From the NCBI RefSeq assembly GCF_947172395.1, contig NC_069092.1, positions 11,329,418 through 11,393,417 on the forward strand: a DNA stretch of 64,000 nucleotides. The letters run 5' to 3'. This document shows, piece by piece, positions 42,113 through 53,745 of this stretch. A model generated the notes under the pieces. The model did not search any database and was not told the origin of the DNA. It was given only the letters and a program-made list of their open reading frames with translations. This DNA is from Bicyclus anynana. Lineage: Eukaryota > Arthropoda > Insecta > Lepidoptera > Nymphalidae. Both the position numbers and the translations under genes were made by a program. Every line of letters starts with the position of its first letter. Positions within the stretch are counted from its first letter, which is position 1.

Positions 42113-42786
42113 ATCAAAGGTTTACAACATTTGTGATTTATGTAAATAAAAGAAAGATGATTACTGTTCTCTTGCTATATTAAACAGGAGCATATTTTAC
42201 ACACAATAATAATATCGCGAGCTTACACAGTTTTTGATCCACACTGGATTTTTCCGAAAGTGTCTATAATATTATTTTTCCTTTTACGGAATTGTTGTTT
42301 GACAAAAAAAATATCCTTATCACAACGTTTTCACGGATTCAATGAATATATTTTAAAATATTATGTAACTAGACTAACATTGTCAAATTAACATTGTTGA
42401 ATATTTTTATCTAATATTCTTATTCTGGAAAAGTAATCAAGTCGAATTTAATATTTTTACAAGTGAACAAAAAATATAAAAAATGACATGCAAAACATGC
42501 AAGTATATTTTTACGATAAATATCACGGAATTTTAGTACAGCATTCATTTGAGATAATCTTATAATACCTATATTTTCCTTTGAAATCGCCGCCACTTTT
42601 CTAGCACCGCGTGATATTATTTAATGAACTTCGCTTTATGGGACACTGCAGGCTTTTGCGGTAAATTTTTAGTCTCTACAGTATATTTTTTTGTTTATGT
42701 TACTAAGAAAAACAAGCACAATTTTAAATCTAAGTGCTTATCATTATTACGACTGTGTGCATACCATACTATTATTTCTTAAATGT
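42113..42786. other. No recognisable feature
   Basis: AT-rich. Nothing assignable. Confidence 0.35.
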
Positions 42787-43006
42787 TATTTTTTTTTATT
42801 CTTTACAAGTTAGCCCTTGACTACAATCTCACCTGATGGTAAGTGCAGTCTAAGATGGAAGCGGACTAACTTGTTAGGAAGAGGATGAAAATCCACACCC
42901 CTTTCGGTTTCTACACGGCATCGTACCGCAACGCTAAATCGCTTGGAGATACGTCTTTGTCGGTAGGGTGGTTACTAGCCACGGCCAAAGCCTCCCACCA
43001 GCCAGA
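42787..43006 (-). mobile_element. SINE-2, head missing
   Basis: Poly-T, then the SINE-2 3' half to 'aagcctcccaccagcc'. It stops before the tRNA-like head. Confidence 0.7.
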
Positions 43007-43787
43007 ACCTCCAGTTAAGTAATCATGTAGAAGAACCTAGTTTCAGCTCCAGAATACTCTCTACTACTGGAGGGAGGAGGCTTGAGCTTCAAAAACGTTC
43101 CAAAATTGGCCAGTAAAATAGCTTATATTGATTAAAATTTTTCATCATGGAATGAGGTTATTTTTTTTCCCCAAATTACATTTTTTTCTTGGGAATCTAC
43201 TTTTATCAGATGTTACTTTTAAAATAGACGTTATACTCGTATCATGTAAGATGACATGAAGGTATCATTATGTCATTTTTTTTAAAATAGTCATAGTTAA
43301 ATAATGTTAAAAACTAATAAGGGTTCCATTTTTGTACTACGTACGTTCGGATCCCTAAAAATCAGTGCCGCTTGATGTACTGTCTCATGCTCAGCTTTAC
43401 AATCAATCAGTCTATACTCAAGTATCTTCACAGTAAGATCTATACACTAAGCACATAATACAGATACAAACAGCACCTATGAGGATATTGAACAATTAAC
43501 TAGCATTACATAATGGTCTGTCAATTAAGATATCCACTCACTCTCAGCTTACCATTTGACTATTATTCTAGGCTTAATATTAACATTAATGAGCGTTGAC
43601 AGTAATATGCTACTCTATAGTCTGAATAATAATAAGGTAGTTGGTATATTTACACATAAATACACACATCACATTCTCTTACAAATACAATCAATAAACA
43701 CACATTGATTGTATTTCATGATTGTTTTGTTTATATTAATATCTTAATTATATTTTTCTACTTAATAATTATCATTTACAACCCTAT
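43007..43787. other. Unassigned; scrap of the 'agggttcc' repeat
   Basis: 43,318-43,362 (aagggttccatttttgtact ... ggatccctaaaa) may be the repeat noted at 17,260. Otherwise AT-rich DNA. Confidence 0.3.
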
Positions 43788-43838
43788 TCCCTCGGCTTAC
43801 TGTTGAGCACGAGTCTCAGAGGGGATAGGCTAATAGTC
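43788..43838 (-). mobile_element. SINE-1 short fragment
   Basis: 'ggcttactgttgagcacgag' and 'aggctaatagtccac' match the SINE-1 3' end. About 50 bp only. Confidence 0.5.
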
Positions 43839-44019
43839 CACACAAAATGCTACTTAATAATTTGTGTTTACTGTATCGTTTAAAATCAAATAACATAGGA
43901 ATTTCTATTGATTTTATTTACTGAACGAATATCGAATTAGGTCAAATTTGGGGCGCCTCTAGTGTTAGCAAGAAAAATTGGTTAGTTTAGTATTTGTTTC
44001 TTGCCACTTTTCTGCTGAT

Positions 44020-44255
44020 CTGTTTGCCAATCGGCATAGGCCTCTTGCAACTTCTTCCATTCGAATCTTTCTTCAGCTACTCTTACAATGTCACGCCTGT
44101 CACTAGCTTAATGTCATCATTCCTTTCTTCTGTCTACTTCTCTAAAAGGAGAGATGAGTTACTAATCATCATCATTTTCATCATCATCATATCAGCCGAT
44201 TGACGTCCACTGCAGAACATTTTGTTCACGATCCTGAGCCCCCTCCAGCGAATAT
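44020..44255 (-). mobile_element. Two RTE scraps
   Basis: 44,025-44,140 (cggcataggcctcttgcaac...) resembles an RTE variant. 44,160-44,255 has the usual catcatcatatcagccgatt 3' end with internal deletions. Both non-coding. Confidence 0.45.
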
Positions 44256-45850
44256 AGTCACTAATATTGCATACTAATATTACTAAACAATTTAATTTTT
44301 TTATATTGAGTAAGTACAATAAGGAACTTAAGCCAACTAGTCCTAATAACTATGCATATAATCCCCACGTAGAATGGTGGCAAGAATACTGGCTGCATTT
44401 CCAGACAGGCTGATCCTTTGCACAAACAAATCATATATATAAAAGTAATGACGCAGAAACTAACTGGTAGGTACATGAACCATAACATCGTTTCTAGTAA
44501 ATTGAGCGGGAACTGAAATATTTGGAAAAACTATACACTATCTTTCACTTACCAAACAAGGTGATTATCCGCTACCTTGAGTGATGTTAACGTAGCGAGA
44601 GATTACGCTTAATTGCTTCTTTTGGTCAAGAATAGCGCGGTCTTCTCTGTAAATAACTCTTTTTAAAGCTTCAATAATTCCGCGAATATGTGCGGACTTA
44701 AACCCGAGAGGTAGGTACGTTGTTGGTACTATTACTACCAATATTTAGTGATTGATTGGATAATATTTTGATTTTGATTTTCTTTAGCGAAATATTCGAT
44801 TGGATGTCCGCTAATTATTTTTTTCCGTGTGGTTTTAAATTTTTTACAAATTGTGAAATTGTTTTTTTGGTCTCTGAGATTAAAATATACATGTACTTTG
44901 TCTGTAGACTGTAGATTTCTTTAGAATCAATTAGAAGAAGGTTAAGTCGCTCAATATTATTAAAGTACAAAATGATCATATTTTCATACAAACAGTTGCG
45001 AGTTTTTAGTCGTTTTTGCTTATTTGAATTACCCGCTTATATTTTATCCGCTTAGTTACTCGGGAACTCGCTGTTAATCGCTGATAACGTAGTTTTCCTT
45101 TTTAAAAACCATTCCAGTAGTTTTGGAGCCTTGTCGTTACAAACAAACGAACAAAAATTCAAACCATACCTTTTTATAATATCAGTTAAAACAGTCTAGT
45201 ATTTTAGTCAATACACGGTATTATACAAGTTTCCGTCTCTTGATACAGAATTTCCTTGTCATATAACCCAACTCCACATAAAAGAGCGTGACAGTTTTAT
45301 ACTCTTTTTGTAGTGTGCACTCTCAAAGAGGATTTTATAGAGAAAGTCAAGGAAATATCTTTTAAATTACCTCCTCTGTTGTGGCACGTTTTATGCGACA
45401 GGCGCCTGTGTCCAGGTTAAAATACTAAGCTACGAGCTCTCGAGAAATTGCCACTACTAAATTACTTCGAAACCACATTAAAGGCTTTATAGATGACTTA
45501 GCACAATATATGTATACTCGAAGATACAAGATAGTAATGCACATTCTTGTACACTTGTATATAAATTCTCGAAACTTTATTAAAAAATCTTAAATCAGAA
45601 TTTTGGTGGAACACACAGCTTTATTTCATACACATTAAAAGTTTCATTGATTATTTTCAGAAACGTGCCTTGTCAATTTAAAATCAATTTAAAAGTTGAG
45701 TCGAGATTTTATTCAATAAAATCATTAAAAGATAAGAATCGCTTTCGAAGTCGAATCGATATCTTATTTAATAATATTATTTTGAAATTATAAAGATCAT
45801 TTTGAAATGTCAATATCTAATTTATTGTCAATGAATCCTTACCTACCTTA
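44256..45850. other. Mostly unassigned; possible old Helitron
   Basis: 45,105-45,190 (attccagtagttttggagcc, acaaacaaacgaac, tttttataatatcagt) resembles the 5' side of a minus-strand Helitron, but no CTAG end could be placed. No gene seen in the rest. Confidence 0.3.
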
Positions 45851-45854
45851 CCTT

Positions 45855-46110
45855 ATCAGCCGATAGACGTTTACTGCTGGACATAGACCTCTTGCATGAA
45901 CCTTCAAGCACAACGATCTCGAGCCGCCAGCATCCAGCGGCTCCCGGCAACCCGCTTGATATCCTCGGTCCACCTAGTGGGGGGTCAACCAACACTGCGT
46001 TTTTCGGTGCAGGGTCGCCCCTACAGTACCTTGGGTCCCCAACGTCCATCGGCTCTTCGAGTTATGTGGCCTGCCCATTGCCACTTCAGCTTCGCGACTC
46101 GCTGAGCTTT
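45855..46110 (-). mobile_element. RTE LINE 3' end
   Basis: Usual 3' blocks (cagccgatagacgtttactg to 'cttcgcgactcgctgagctt'). Its high end runs directly into a truncated Helitron at 46,111. Confidence 0.7.
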
Positions 46111-46260
46111 GTTTTTTGTTTGATTGAACGCGCTAATCTCAGGAACTACTGGTCCGATTTGAAAAATTCTTTCAGTGTTTGATAGCCCATTTATCGAGGA
46201 AGGCTATAGGCTATATTTTATCACTATATTTTTACGGGAACGGGAACCACGCGGCATCTA
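46111..46260 (+). mobile_element. Helitron B, 5'-truncated
   Basis: Starts mid-element at tttgtttgattgaacgcgct and runs to gaaccacgcggcatctact, where CTAG has changed to CTAC. Confidence 0.6.
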
Positions 46261-46883
46261 CTAATATGTAATAAATAAACATCGTTGGTTAAATAAACGT
46301 ACTTAACTTTAAAATTATATATTTTCGTCGAATCCGAATGAATTTGCAGTATTACAAATAAGAGTACATATAATAAATGTAGAGATGCATTTACATTATT
46401 CAAAACTCTGTCAGCTGGTGTGCCACGTGCGACTTGGCACACGAAAGTTCTACCTGATGTAAAAGTTTCCTAACAATTTTTGTACAGTAATCAAAGTAAA
46501 CTGCGCTTGTGGTCTCGGAATTTTATATAACTTTCATAATAAACCACGTAACAACAGTCTGGTGTTTACAGCTTGCATTATAGTCTTGCGAACAAGTTCT
46601 ATGATAGTGACATATTTATATGACACCGTAAAAATGTTAATAATCTATCTTGTGATGTGTGGCATCATTTTGAAATAACAGCATTTTTCTTTCTTTCTTT
46701 CTATCTTGTGAGATTGCGAACTTGAGCAGAACTTGAGTGGTTCAGAAATCAATGGTTAGGTTAGGTATTTTTTTATTTGTACGTTCTACCGAATAATGGC
46801 ACGTTAAATTGTTAGCAGTATGTAGCGGTTCACAATGTTTCGACAGTTCACAGTCTCGCGAGATAGATTATAATCTAATGGTA
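46261..46883. other. No recognisable feature
   Basis: AT-rich with a (TTTC)n run near 46,685-46,705. Nothing assignable. Confidence 0.35.
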
Positions 46884-46894
46884 TTTACAATTGT

Positions 46895-47558
46895 CATCAT
46901 CATCATCATATCAGCCGATGGACGTCCACTGCAGGACATAGGCCTTTTGTAGGGACTTCCAAACATCACGATACTGAGCCAACTGCATCCAGCGAATCCC
47001 TGCGACTCGCTTGATGTCGTCAGTCCACCTGGTGGGGGGTCGGCCAACACTGCGCTTATTAGTGCGGGGTCGCCATTCCAGCACTTTGGGACCCCAACGT
47101 CCATCGGCTCTTCGCACTATGTGCCCCGCCCATTGCCACTTCAGCTTCGCAACTCGTTGAGCTATGTCGGTGACTTTGGTTCTTCTGCGGATCTCCTCAT
47201 TTCTGATTCGATCACGCAGAGATACTCCTAACATAGCTCGTTCCATCGCCCGCTGTGTGACTCTGAGCCTTCTTATGAGGCCCATAGTTAGCGACCAAGT
47301 CTCGGAACCATAGGTCATCACTGGCAACACGCACTGTTCGAAGACTTTTGTCTTCAGGCACTGAGGAATTTCGGACGAAAAGATGTCGCGAAGTTTCCCG
47401 AATGCAGCCCAGCCGAGTTGGATTCGACGGTTCACCTCTTTCTCGAAATTGGACCTACCTAACTGGATCATATGTCCTAGGTATATGTATTCGTCTACAA
47501 TTTCGAGTGCAGCGTTCTCAACTATAACTGGGTGGAGCGATACATGAGCATTACACAT
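46895..47558 (-). mobile_element. RTE LINE, young 5'-truncated copy with TSD
   Basis: 664 bp flanked by an exact 11-bp TSD, tttacaattgt (46,884-46,894 and 47,559-47,569). The (atg)n tail is at the low end. This is the best-preserved RTE 3' end in the window and served as reference for the others. Confidence 0.9.
46911..47558 (-). CDS. RTE pol C-terminal fragment
   Basis: An open frame covering the region after the RT core of an RTE-clade LINE. It has the YLGHMIQL and FEKEVNRRIQLGWAAFGKLR motifs, CVLPVMTYGSETWSL, and a basic tail RRPPTRWTDDIKR-like (here GRPPTRWTDDIKRVAG). The full protein carries an apurinic-type endonuclease and RT upstream, both lost here by 5' truncation. The frame runs on past 47,558 into flanking DNA, so the first residues are not element-derived. 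Not expected to be functional alone. Confidence 0.8.
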   Translation of the reverse strand: MCNAHVSLHPVIVENAALEIVDEYIYLGHMIQLGRSNFEKEVNRRIQLGWAAFGKLRDIFSSEIPQCLKTKVFEQCVLPVMTYGSETWSLTMGLIRRLRVTQRAMERAMLGVSLRDRIRNEEIRRRTKVTDIAQRVAKLKWQWAGHIVRRADGRWGPKVLEWRPRTNKRSVGRPPTRWTDDIKRVAGIRWMQLAQYRDVWKSLQKAYVLQWTSIG

Positions 47559-47751
47559 TTTACAATTGTACGATGACATAATTATATAATTTTAATGTTA
47601 GTATTATGATATTTGACATATACTTTAATGTTTATTATTTTGATACTTTTATACAAAGGTTGTCAAAATAATAATGCTTTAGTACTCTGTATAGTTTCTT
47701 TGTATCATCTCTTTTTTGTACTTGGGCTACAATATAGTAAATATTTTATTG

Positions 47752-48015
47752 ATCGCCTCGTTGGCTAGCCTATGTGGTTTTAAAACACAAGGTCCCGGGT
47801 TTAAAAGCGGGGTCGGGTTGAGGTACTGAGTTTATCATTATTCTAAAAAACTTTGAGGGGGTGCCTCAGGGAGCACGTTAAGCTGTCAGTCCTGGTTATT
47901 ACCATTAACACCTGATTGATTAAAGCCCGTCAACCCGCATTGAAGCAGCGTGTTAAGTTCCATATATCCTCTCCTATAGGAAGGCCTGGCCTGGGGGTTG
48001 TTAAAATAGCCTTAT
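47752..48015 (+). mobile_element. SINE-3, full length
   Basis: tRNA-like head (cctcgttggctagcctatgt; B-box-like cccgggtttaa), body 'ggttgaggtactgagtttat', 'gggtgcctcagggagcacgt', 'agcccgtcaacccgcattga', 3' 'ggcctggcctgggggttgtt' and an AT-rich tail. A family distinct from SINE-1 and SINE-2. Confidence 0.6.
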
Positions 48016-48076
48016 AATAATATTAAATAAAGAATTCAAATCCAGAACTTTGTTTCGATAGAATGCTCGTCAAGAA

Positions 48077-48270
48077 TCTTTACTAATATATAAAGCTGAA
48101 TAGTTTGTTTTTGTTTGAATGAACGCGCTAATCTAGGGAACTACTGGTCCGATTTGAAAAATTCTTTCAGTGTTAGATAGTCCATTTATCGAGGAAGGCT
48201 ATAGACTATATATTCCCGTTTTCCTACGGGAATGGGAACCACGCGGGTAAAACCGCGCAGCGGCAGCTAG
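48077..48270 (+). mobile_element. Non-autonomous Helitron, family B
   Basis: TC start (tctttactaatatataaagc), 'gaacgcgctaatctaggga' and 'aaccgcgcagcggcagCTAG' at the end (48,267-48,270). Confidence 0.75.
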
Positions 48271-49177
48271 TGACACCTTCTACATAAACTTTAAACAATG
48301 ACAAAGTTTGTGTTAACGTGATATTAGAGGCAAGTAATCTTTGAACAATGAACTATGATAATGAATACATATTTTCTGGGTGAAATGACTAACAGGTTAA
48401 GTAGGTTCGAAATAGAAAGTTGTTGACATCCAATTAGACTATTTCCTGGAAAAGATTTAATTACAGTCGACTTAAAACTAAAGCTGATTAAAAAGATTAA
48501 AAGAGTCGCGACTACCGTCAGTGTCTCTCCATTAATCCGGGGATTTATGCCGAGACAAAGTTAATTGGGGGATCTAAATGCGAAGGCTGTCGTCGTTTTA
48601 CTTCCTAGAACATTCCTTCCTTCCGTTCTAAATGTAATGGAGTTGTTACTGACTTTCGTTAGAGTTGAGACTATTTTCTTTATTCATAGAATATTCAAGT
48701 TAATTTTTGATTGCAAACTTGAACACTAACTGTGGTGGGCTAAGGGTAGTGTAGTGTTTGTGTCTACTAAATAGATACCTACAATACTACACACACTATC
48801 TCATGTACATTGGTAGTGAGGGCAATGGAACAGTCTGTCACCGGCGCTTGACCGGGGTGATCGCGTGCGGTCTGCTTCCCATACCAGTGTAGAAATGAGC
48901 CAGTGATTTGCTTATCTTAAAGTAAGGACGAGGGTCCTTACAGGTAGGTATATTTCTTTTTAAGTTTTAACCAAAATTACCTGATTGGTATTTATATATG
49001 AATGAAATCATATTGAAATTAAGTCGCTTGAAATTACTTTACCGTTCGAGTGGTAACTTGGGAAGTTTGAACAGTCTACAGCTTGATTAATTAATATAAA
49101 AATCTTTAATTGACCAGTTGTCACACATGTGGTTCCCAATACACAAAGTATGAATGAGTGAATTAAGATTAAATATT
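48271..49177. other. No recognisable feature
   Basis: No gene or known repeat recognised. Includes a GC-richer patch near 48,835-48,880. Confidence 0.35.
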
Positions 49178-49186
49178 TAATTACTT

Positions 49187-49481
49187 CGCAGAAGAACCAA
49201 AGTCACCGACACAGCTCAACGAGTCACGAAGCTGAAGTGACAATGGGCGAGGCACATTGTTCGAAGAGCCGATGGACGTTGGGGTCCCAAGGCGCTGGAG
49301 TGGCAACCCCGCACTACCAAGCGCAGTGTTGGTAGACCCCCCACCAGGTGGACTGACGACATTAAGCGAGTCGCAGGGATTTGCTGGATATTGGCAGCTC
49401 AGTATCGAGATGTTTGGAAGTCCTTACAAAAAGCCCATGTCCTGCAGTGGACGTCCATTGGCTGATATGATAATGATGATA
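49187..49481 (+). mobile_element. RTE LINE, 5'-truncated, with TSD
   Basis: 295 bp of RTE 3' end on plus, tail ataatgatgat. Exact 9-bp TSD, taattactt (49,178-49,186 and 49,482-49,490). Confidence 0.85.
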
Positions 49482-49516
49482 TAATTACTTACGCCTTTTT
49501 AAAGTACTTTATTATT

Positions 49517-49700
49517 GTGTCTCAAACGGTGAAGGAAAAACATCGTGAGGAAACCTGCATACGTGAGAATTTTCTTAATTCTCTGTATGTCTCTAAGTCT
49601 GCCAATCCGCATTGTGCCAGCGTGGTAGGCCATTGGCCTGACCCCCTCATTTTGAGACGAGACTCTTGCTCAGCAGTGATTTGAGTTGATAATGATGATT
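49517..49700 (+). mobile_element. SINE-1 3' half
   Basis: Starts at 'gtgtctcaaacggtgaagga' and runs to 'ttgataatgatgattgatag'. The tRNA-like head is absent. Confidence 0.7.
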
Positions 49701-50035
49701 GATAGTTGAGGGTTGATAATGATAATGATGCTTTATTAGCCCAATATATAGTTTACCGTGTTCTGGGTTTGAATTCTGCGTAAGGCTATGAAATATTGGA
49801 GTTGCCTTTCCTTTAATTTATTCTTAGCGGCAACCCAAACTTTGTGTCGTTTATCTCTGTTCCTTGAATACTTAGCACGATAGTGATTATAACACAGTCC
49901 AATCACACAATCCAATCAATGATGGAGCATAAAGAAGAAGAAATACTTTATTGCTCACAAGTATATAAAAATAAATAAAAACATATTAAAAATTTATAAA
50001 ATAAACAAAGAATTAGCATACAAAGGCGGCCTTAA
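49701..50035. other. No recognisable feature
   Basis: AT-rich. Nothing assignable. Confidence 0.35.
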
Positions 50036-50195
50036 AAAAGTCAGAATTCATTTATTTCAATTAGGCTTAGTTTACAAACACTTTTGAACGGTCAAGATTA
50101 TGTCATAATCTAATGGTGGTAATAATAGTCGAAAACTTAAAACTAAAGTTACGAGGGTTTCAAACGCGCCTTGGTCCGAGAAGAGCCCTTATTTT
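50036..50195 (-). mobile_element. CR1/Jockey-type LINE 3' end
   Basis: 'gaattcatttatttcaatta', 'ggcttagtttacaaacactt' and 'gttacgagggtttcaaacgc' match the tails at 8,157 and 9,546. No coding sequence. Confidence 0.6.
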
Positions 50196-50622
50196 GTTTA
50201 TTGCTATAAGTAGTATCTACCAGGCAACCCTTGACGATAGATCAGACACAACGACTTGCGAAGAAAGTTTCAAATCTTCTCTCCTATAATATGTAGAGTA
50301 GGACTGGCCCAGAGGAGGACTGAGCCGTGCAGTGGGTGATAAAATTATGTTGATGTTTGTATGGTATTATATACTGTTATTAGTTATATTAATCTAGTAT
50401 ATTACAAGATATATAATTAATTTTCAATATTGTGTACCGTTTATTAATTCCACGTTATCTGTTATTAATATTCTGTTTACCGCAAGCTTAGCCCGTGGTC
50501 CGCGCCACATGCCGCGCCGGACTTAACGAAGATTTACCGACTTAAACCTGGTTTACATTCTATTACACTACAGTATCAGCTGCGTTGGTCTGTTGTTTAT
50601 TATATATTTTTTTTATTCTTTA

Positions 50623-51160
50623 CTAGTGGTCGTCCGCGCGGAATTTAGTTTTTCACAAATCCCTCGGAAACCATGGATTTTTCCGGGACAAAAAGTATAG
50701 CTTATGAAAGAAAAAAAGAAGAAAGAAAAAACATTTATTTAAAAAATTGTGCCATACACCACAATGCCTAAGCAAGCACTATTGTAGTGACTGATGCTTC
50801 AACCGCCTGAAAAATTTAAAACCAAAACTAAAGTAGTTGAACCATCAAAAACCACTTTGTCATGTTTAGCACAACCTTGAAAAAGGTAACAGCTCAGCAT
50901 TGTGCCGCGTAAACCAAGCAAAGTCAAGCGGCCAATGTGTTAATCCAGACTTTAATCTATCTCAGTTCAGTAGTCGAGCCGTGAAAGAGTAACAAACATT
51001 CATACCATCAAAATCATCAGATTTTCACAAATCTTGGGAATCCATGGATTTTTTCGAGATAAAAAGTATAGATAGATAAGATAAGATAAAATCTACTTCC
51101 ATTCCAAATTCGCATCGCTTCAGTAGTATCGGCGTTAAAGAGTAACAAACATCCAAACAA
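50623..51160 (-). mobile_element. Helitron A (duplicated subfamily) split by a LINE fragment
   Basis: CTAG at 50,623-50,626 and 'cgtccgcgcggaatttagtt', then the same two-block interior as 15,103-15,469. A foreign 3' UTR fragment occupies about 50,704-50,932. The 5' end of the Helitron is lost. Confidence 0.65.
50704..50932 (-). mobile_element. LINE 3' UTR fragment nested in a Helitron
   Basis: Starts with a GAAA-rich tail (gaaagaaaaaaagaagaaag) and contains aacagctcagcattgtgccg, matching the 3' UTR of the LINE at 11,397-13,544 (acagctcagcatatgccgtg). 5'-truncated with no coding part. Helitron sequence resumes at 'ggccaatgtgttaatccag'. Confidence 0.6.
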
Positions 51161-51194
51161 GATAATGAAGAAACGATGATGTATGCTATCTATA

Positions 51195-51389
51195 TCTTTA
51201 CTAATATCATAGAGGATACCACAAACTTTTTGTGGTGCTGTAAGAGGTAATCTCTGGATCTAATGAATGGATTTTGAAAATTTTTTTACCAGTATAAAGC
51301 CACGTTATTTGTAAGTATCATAAGCTATATTTTATCCCTGTATTATCAAGGGAATGAGAAGTACGCAGGTGAAACCGGATGCCGGCTAG
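51195..51389 (+). mobile_element. Non-autonomous Helitron, family C
   Basis: TC start (tctttactaatatcatagag), 'aaagccacgttatttgtaag', 3' 'gaaaccggatgccggCTAG' at 51,386-51,389, followed by T. Confidence 0.7.
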
Positions 51390-51689
51390 TTTGTAATTAA
51401 AAGTATAAACGTAATGTCGATTATGTATAAAACTTTCCAAATATATGGTCACGTGGATGTAAAAAAAAAATAAAAAAATGATTAGAATTCACTTGAAAAA
51501 GGTAAAATCGTTGCACTTTCGCTTAATTCCACTGCAATCCCGGTGACACACAAATTGGTGCAACTTCAACTTGATTAAAAAATCACTTATCGCCTCAAAT
51601 GAGGCTAGGAGGTCGATTCGATCTCAGATCTGTTTGATCTGTGAGACCAATCTTATATCACCCAAGCAAGTAAATAATTTATTTGCTCT
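51390..51689. other. No recognisable feature
   Basis: AT-rich. No gene or known repeat recognised. Confidence 0.35.
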
Positions 51690-51698
51690 ATTCGATAA

Positions 51699-52001
51699 GA
51701 GGCTTGATAGTCCAGTAGATATTACCTCTGCCTTCGATTCCGAAAGGTGTGGGTTCGAATCCAGTTCGGTGCATGCTTCTCCAATTTCTCAGTTGCAATT
51801 TAAGAAATTAAATATCACGTGTCTCAAACGGTGAAGGAAAACATCGTGAGGAAACCTGCATACCAGAGAATTTTCTTAATTCTCTGCGTGTGTCAAGTCT
51901 GCCAATCCGCATTGGGCCTGCGTGGTGGACTATTGGCCTAACCCCTCTCGTTCTGAGAGGAGACTCGAGCTCAGTGAGACGAATATGGGTTGATAATGAT
52001 G
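51699..52001 (+). mobile_element. SINE-1, full length, with 9-bp TSD
   Basis: 303 bp flanked by attcgataa (51,690-51,698 and 52,002-52,010). Head 'aggcttgatagtccagtaga' (A box), B box gggttcgaatcc, full body, tail ttgataatgatg. This gives the best boundaries for the family. Confidence 0.9.
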
Positions 52002-52071
52002 ATTCGATAAAAACCTTATAGATCAGGCTCTGTGAACTAGTACATAAACAGAGGAACTTATTTGACGGCCT

Positions 52072-52316
52072 CCGTGGCGCAGTGGCATGCGCGGTAGGTT
52101 TACAAGACGGAGGTCTCGGCTGGGCGGCTTCAGCCGTGGCTAGTTACCAAGTACCTAGCCAAGCGACTTAGCGTTCGGGTACGATGTAGGGTAGAAACCG
52201 AAAAGGGTGTGGGTTTTCATCGACCTCATAACAGGTTAGCAAGCTTTCAACTGAGATTTTATCATCACTTACCATCAGGTGATGTAGTCAAGGGCTAACT
52301 TGTAATGAATAAAAAA
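52072..52316 (+). mobile_element. SINE-2, internally deleted
   Basis: Intact head start (acggcctccgtggcgcagtg), but the B-box region is shortened. Body from 'ggcttcagccgtggctagtt' to 'agtcaagggctaacttgtaa' and an A-rich tail at 52,306-52,316. Confidence 0.75.
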
Positions 52317-52699
52317 AAACTGTTCTCAGTTTTGAACTCGGAAAAGCATGCAGATATGATTCTGTTTGTTGCTAAGAGGTTCATTAATCCATTATTTTGC
52401 TATACTCTACCCCCTTTGGTGTCGAGTATTTATACAGATCACAAGCTTTGTATCAGTTTTATTGGTTGTTTTATTAAGAACATCCAATTTTTTGTTATAA
52501 CATTATCACACTAATAACTAATCTATTAATAAAAAACACAAGAACGTTCAAAACAAGCGTTTTTATAAATATGTATTATGTATTACTCCGAAACTACTGG
52601 ATGAATTCAATTGCAACTTGACATCAATTGAGTTCATACTACGAAAAAAGTCATAAAATACTTTTTGTTGCGAAAATAAAAATAGAAATCATATCTTAA
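52317..52699. other. No recognisable feature
   Basis: AT-rich. Nothing assignable. Confidence 0.35.
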
Positions 52700-52960
52700 T
52701 ATCTTATAACCTAACCCAGGGTCCAACCAAATCAAGACCTCGTTATCAAAATCAAAAAATCAGAATCAAAAATCATTTATTTCAAGTAGGCTCAGTTTAC
52801 AAGCACTTTTGACACGTCAGTTGACTATTTGTAAAGATTCTACCACCGGTTCGGAAGGCAGGTTCTGCTGAGAAGATACCGGCAAGAAACTCAACAGTTG
52901 TTCTTTTGATTTGATTTTTATCCAAAACCGCATAGTCTAACCACTAGAGCAAGGAGGCAG
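52700..52960 (-). mobile_element. tRNA-like SINE interrupted by a LINE tail
   Basis: The minus strand near 52,915-52,960 reads gcctccttgctctagtggtt (A-box-like), and the other part resumes at 52,745 toward 52,700. The LINE 3' end at 52,749-52,917 separates them. SINE family unknown. Confidence 0.4.
52749..52917 (-). mobile_element. CR1/Jockey-type LINE 3' end, very short copy
   Basis: About 165 bp almost identical to the 3' UTR of the 54,494 element ('ggctcagtttacaagcactt' to 'aactcaacagttgttctttt'). Severe 5' truncation. Confidence 0.75.
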
Positions 52961-53477
52961 TTTATTTTTCTTACATATTAATATTTTAGGTCGGATACAC
53001 TCTCGCTTATTACGTCGGGAATATAAAACGTCACGGTGAGGCGTCAGCGCTCGTGATAATTTATTAATACGAATACCAACGGAAATGTACACCTGCGTCA
53101 CGAATACATGACCCACTTCATAAAAAATTATTTCTGACTGTGACTGCTTCAGGTGGAATTATTAAGTAGACTCGTCCTTGAACCCTTATCCCTTTGGTAA
53201 CTTCAATAAGTTAGTAGTTAGATCACCCCACGTAAGTCATGTGGCACTGGTTACATTTTTGAAGCTATTGCATTGCTTTTAGTTAGAATCAAGAAATTCC
53301 GTAACGAAAATAAAACTAACATCCAAACCGTGCATCAAGTTAACACATTTCGACTCAACTGGACAAGTGGTGTGAAACTAAGGGGCAAAATTAAACCAGA
53401 GTTCGATTCCAGCTCAACGTAAAGATTTTTTTTATTTTTTATTTATTTGTTCTTTTGTGTTTTATTGTGCAGTGCAG
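52961..53477. other. No recognisable feature
   Basis: No gene or known repeat recognised. Confidence 0.35.
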
Positions 53478-53527
53478 TTATGTCCTGCAGTGGACATCCA
53501 TCGGCTGATATGATCATGATGATGATG
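53478..53527 (+). mobile_element. RTE micro-insertion (about 50 bp)
   Basis: Only the last ~30 bp of RTE (tgtcctgcagtggacatcca) plus a gatgatgatga tail. No convincing TSD. Confidence 0.6.
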
Positions 53528-53586
53528 AAGTTGATAAAAATGCTACGCAATAGCTTTACCGCGGCAATCCCCGCGTACCACACGTA

Positions 53587-53745
53587 TTTTTTTATTCTAT
53601 GACAAGCCTTTGAATGCTATCTCACCTGATGTTAAGTGACGATGCAGTCTAAGCAGGAAGCGGGCTTATTTAGAAGAGGTACTAGTACCCATACCTCTGA
53701 GGGTTTCTACGCGGTATCGTACCGGAACATTAATACACTATAGGG
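53587..53745 (-). mobile_element. SINE-2-related fragment
   Basis: 'tttttattctatgacaagcc', 'tctcacctgatgttaagtga' and 'ggtatcgtaccggaacatta' match SINE-2. The version resembles the one at 738-850 (same 'ccatacctct' block), so it may be a subfamily. Confidence 0.6.

Noticed and set aside
51699..51775. Possible functional tRNA gene
   Set aside because: A and B boxes are present, but the sequence is the head of SINE-1 and repeats many times with the same downstream body. The same applies to SINE-2 heads.
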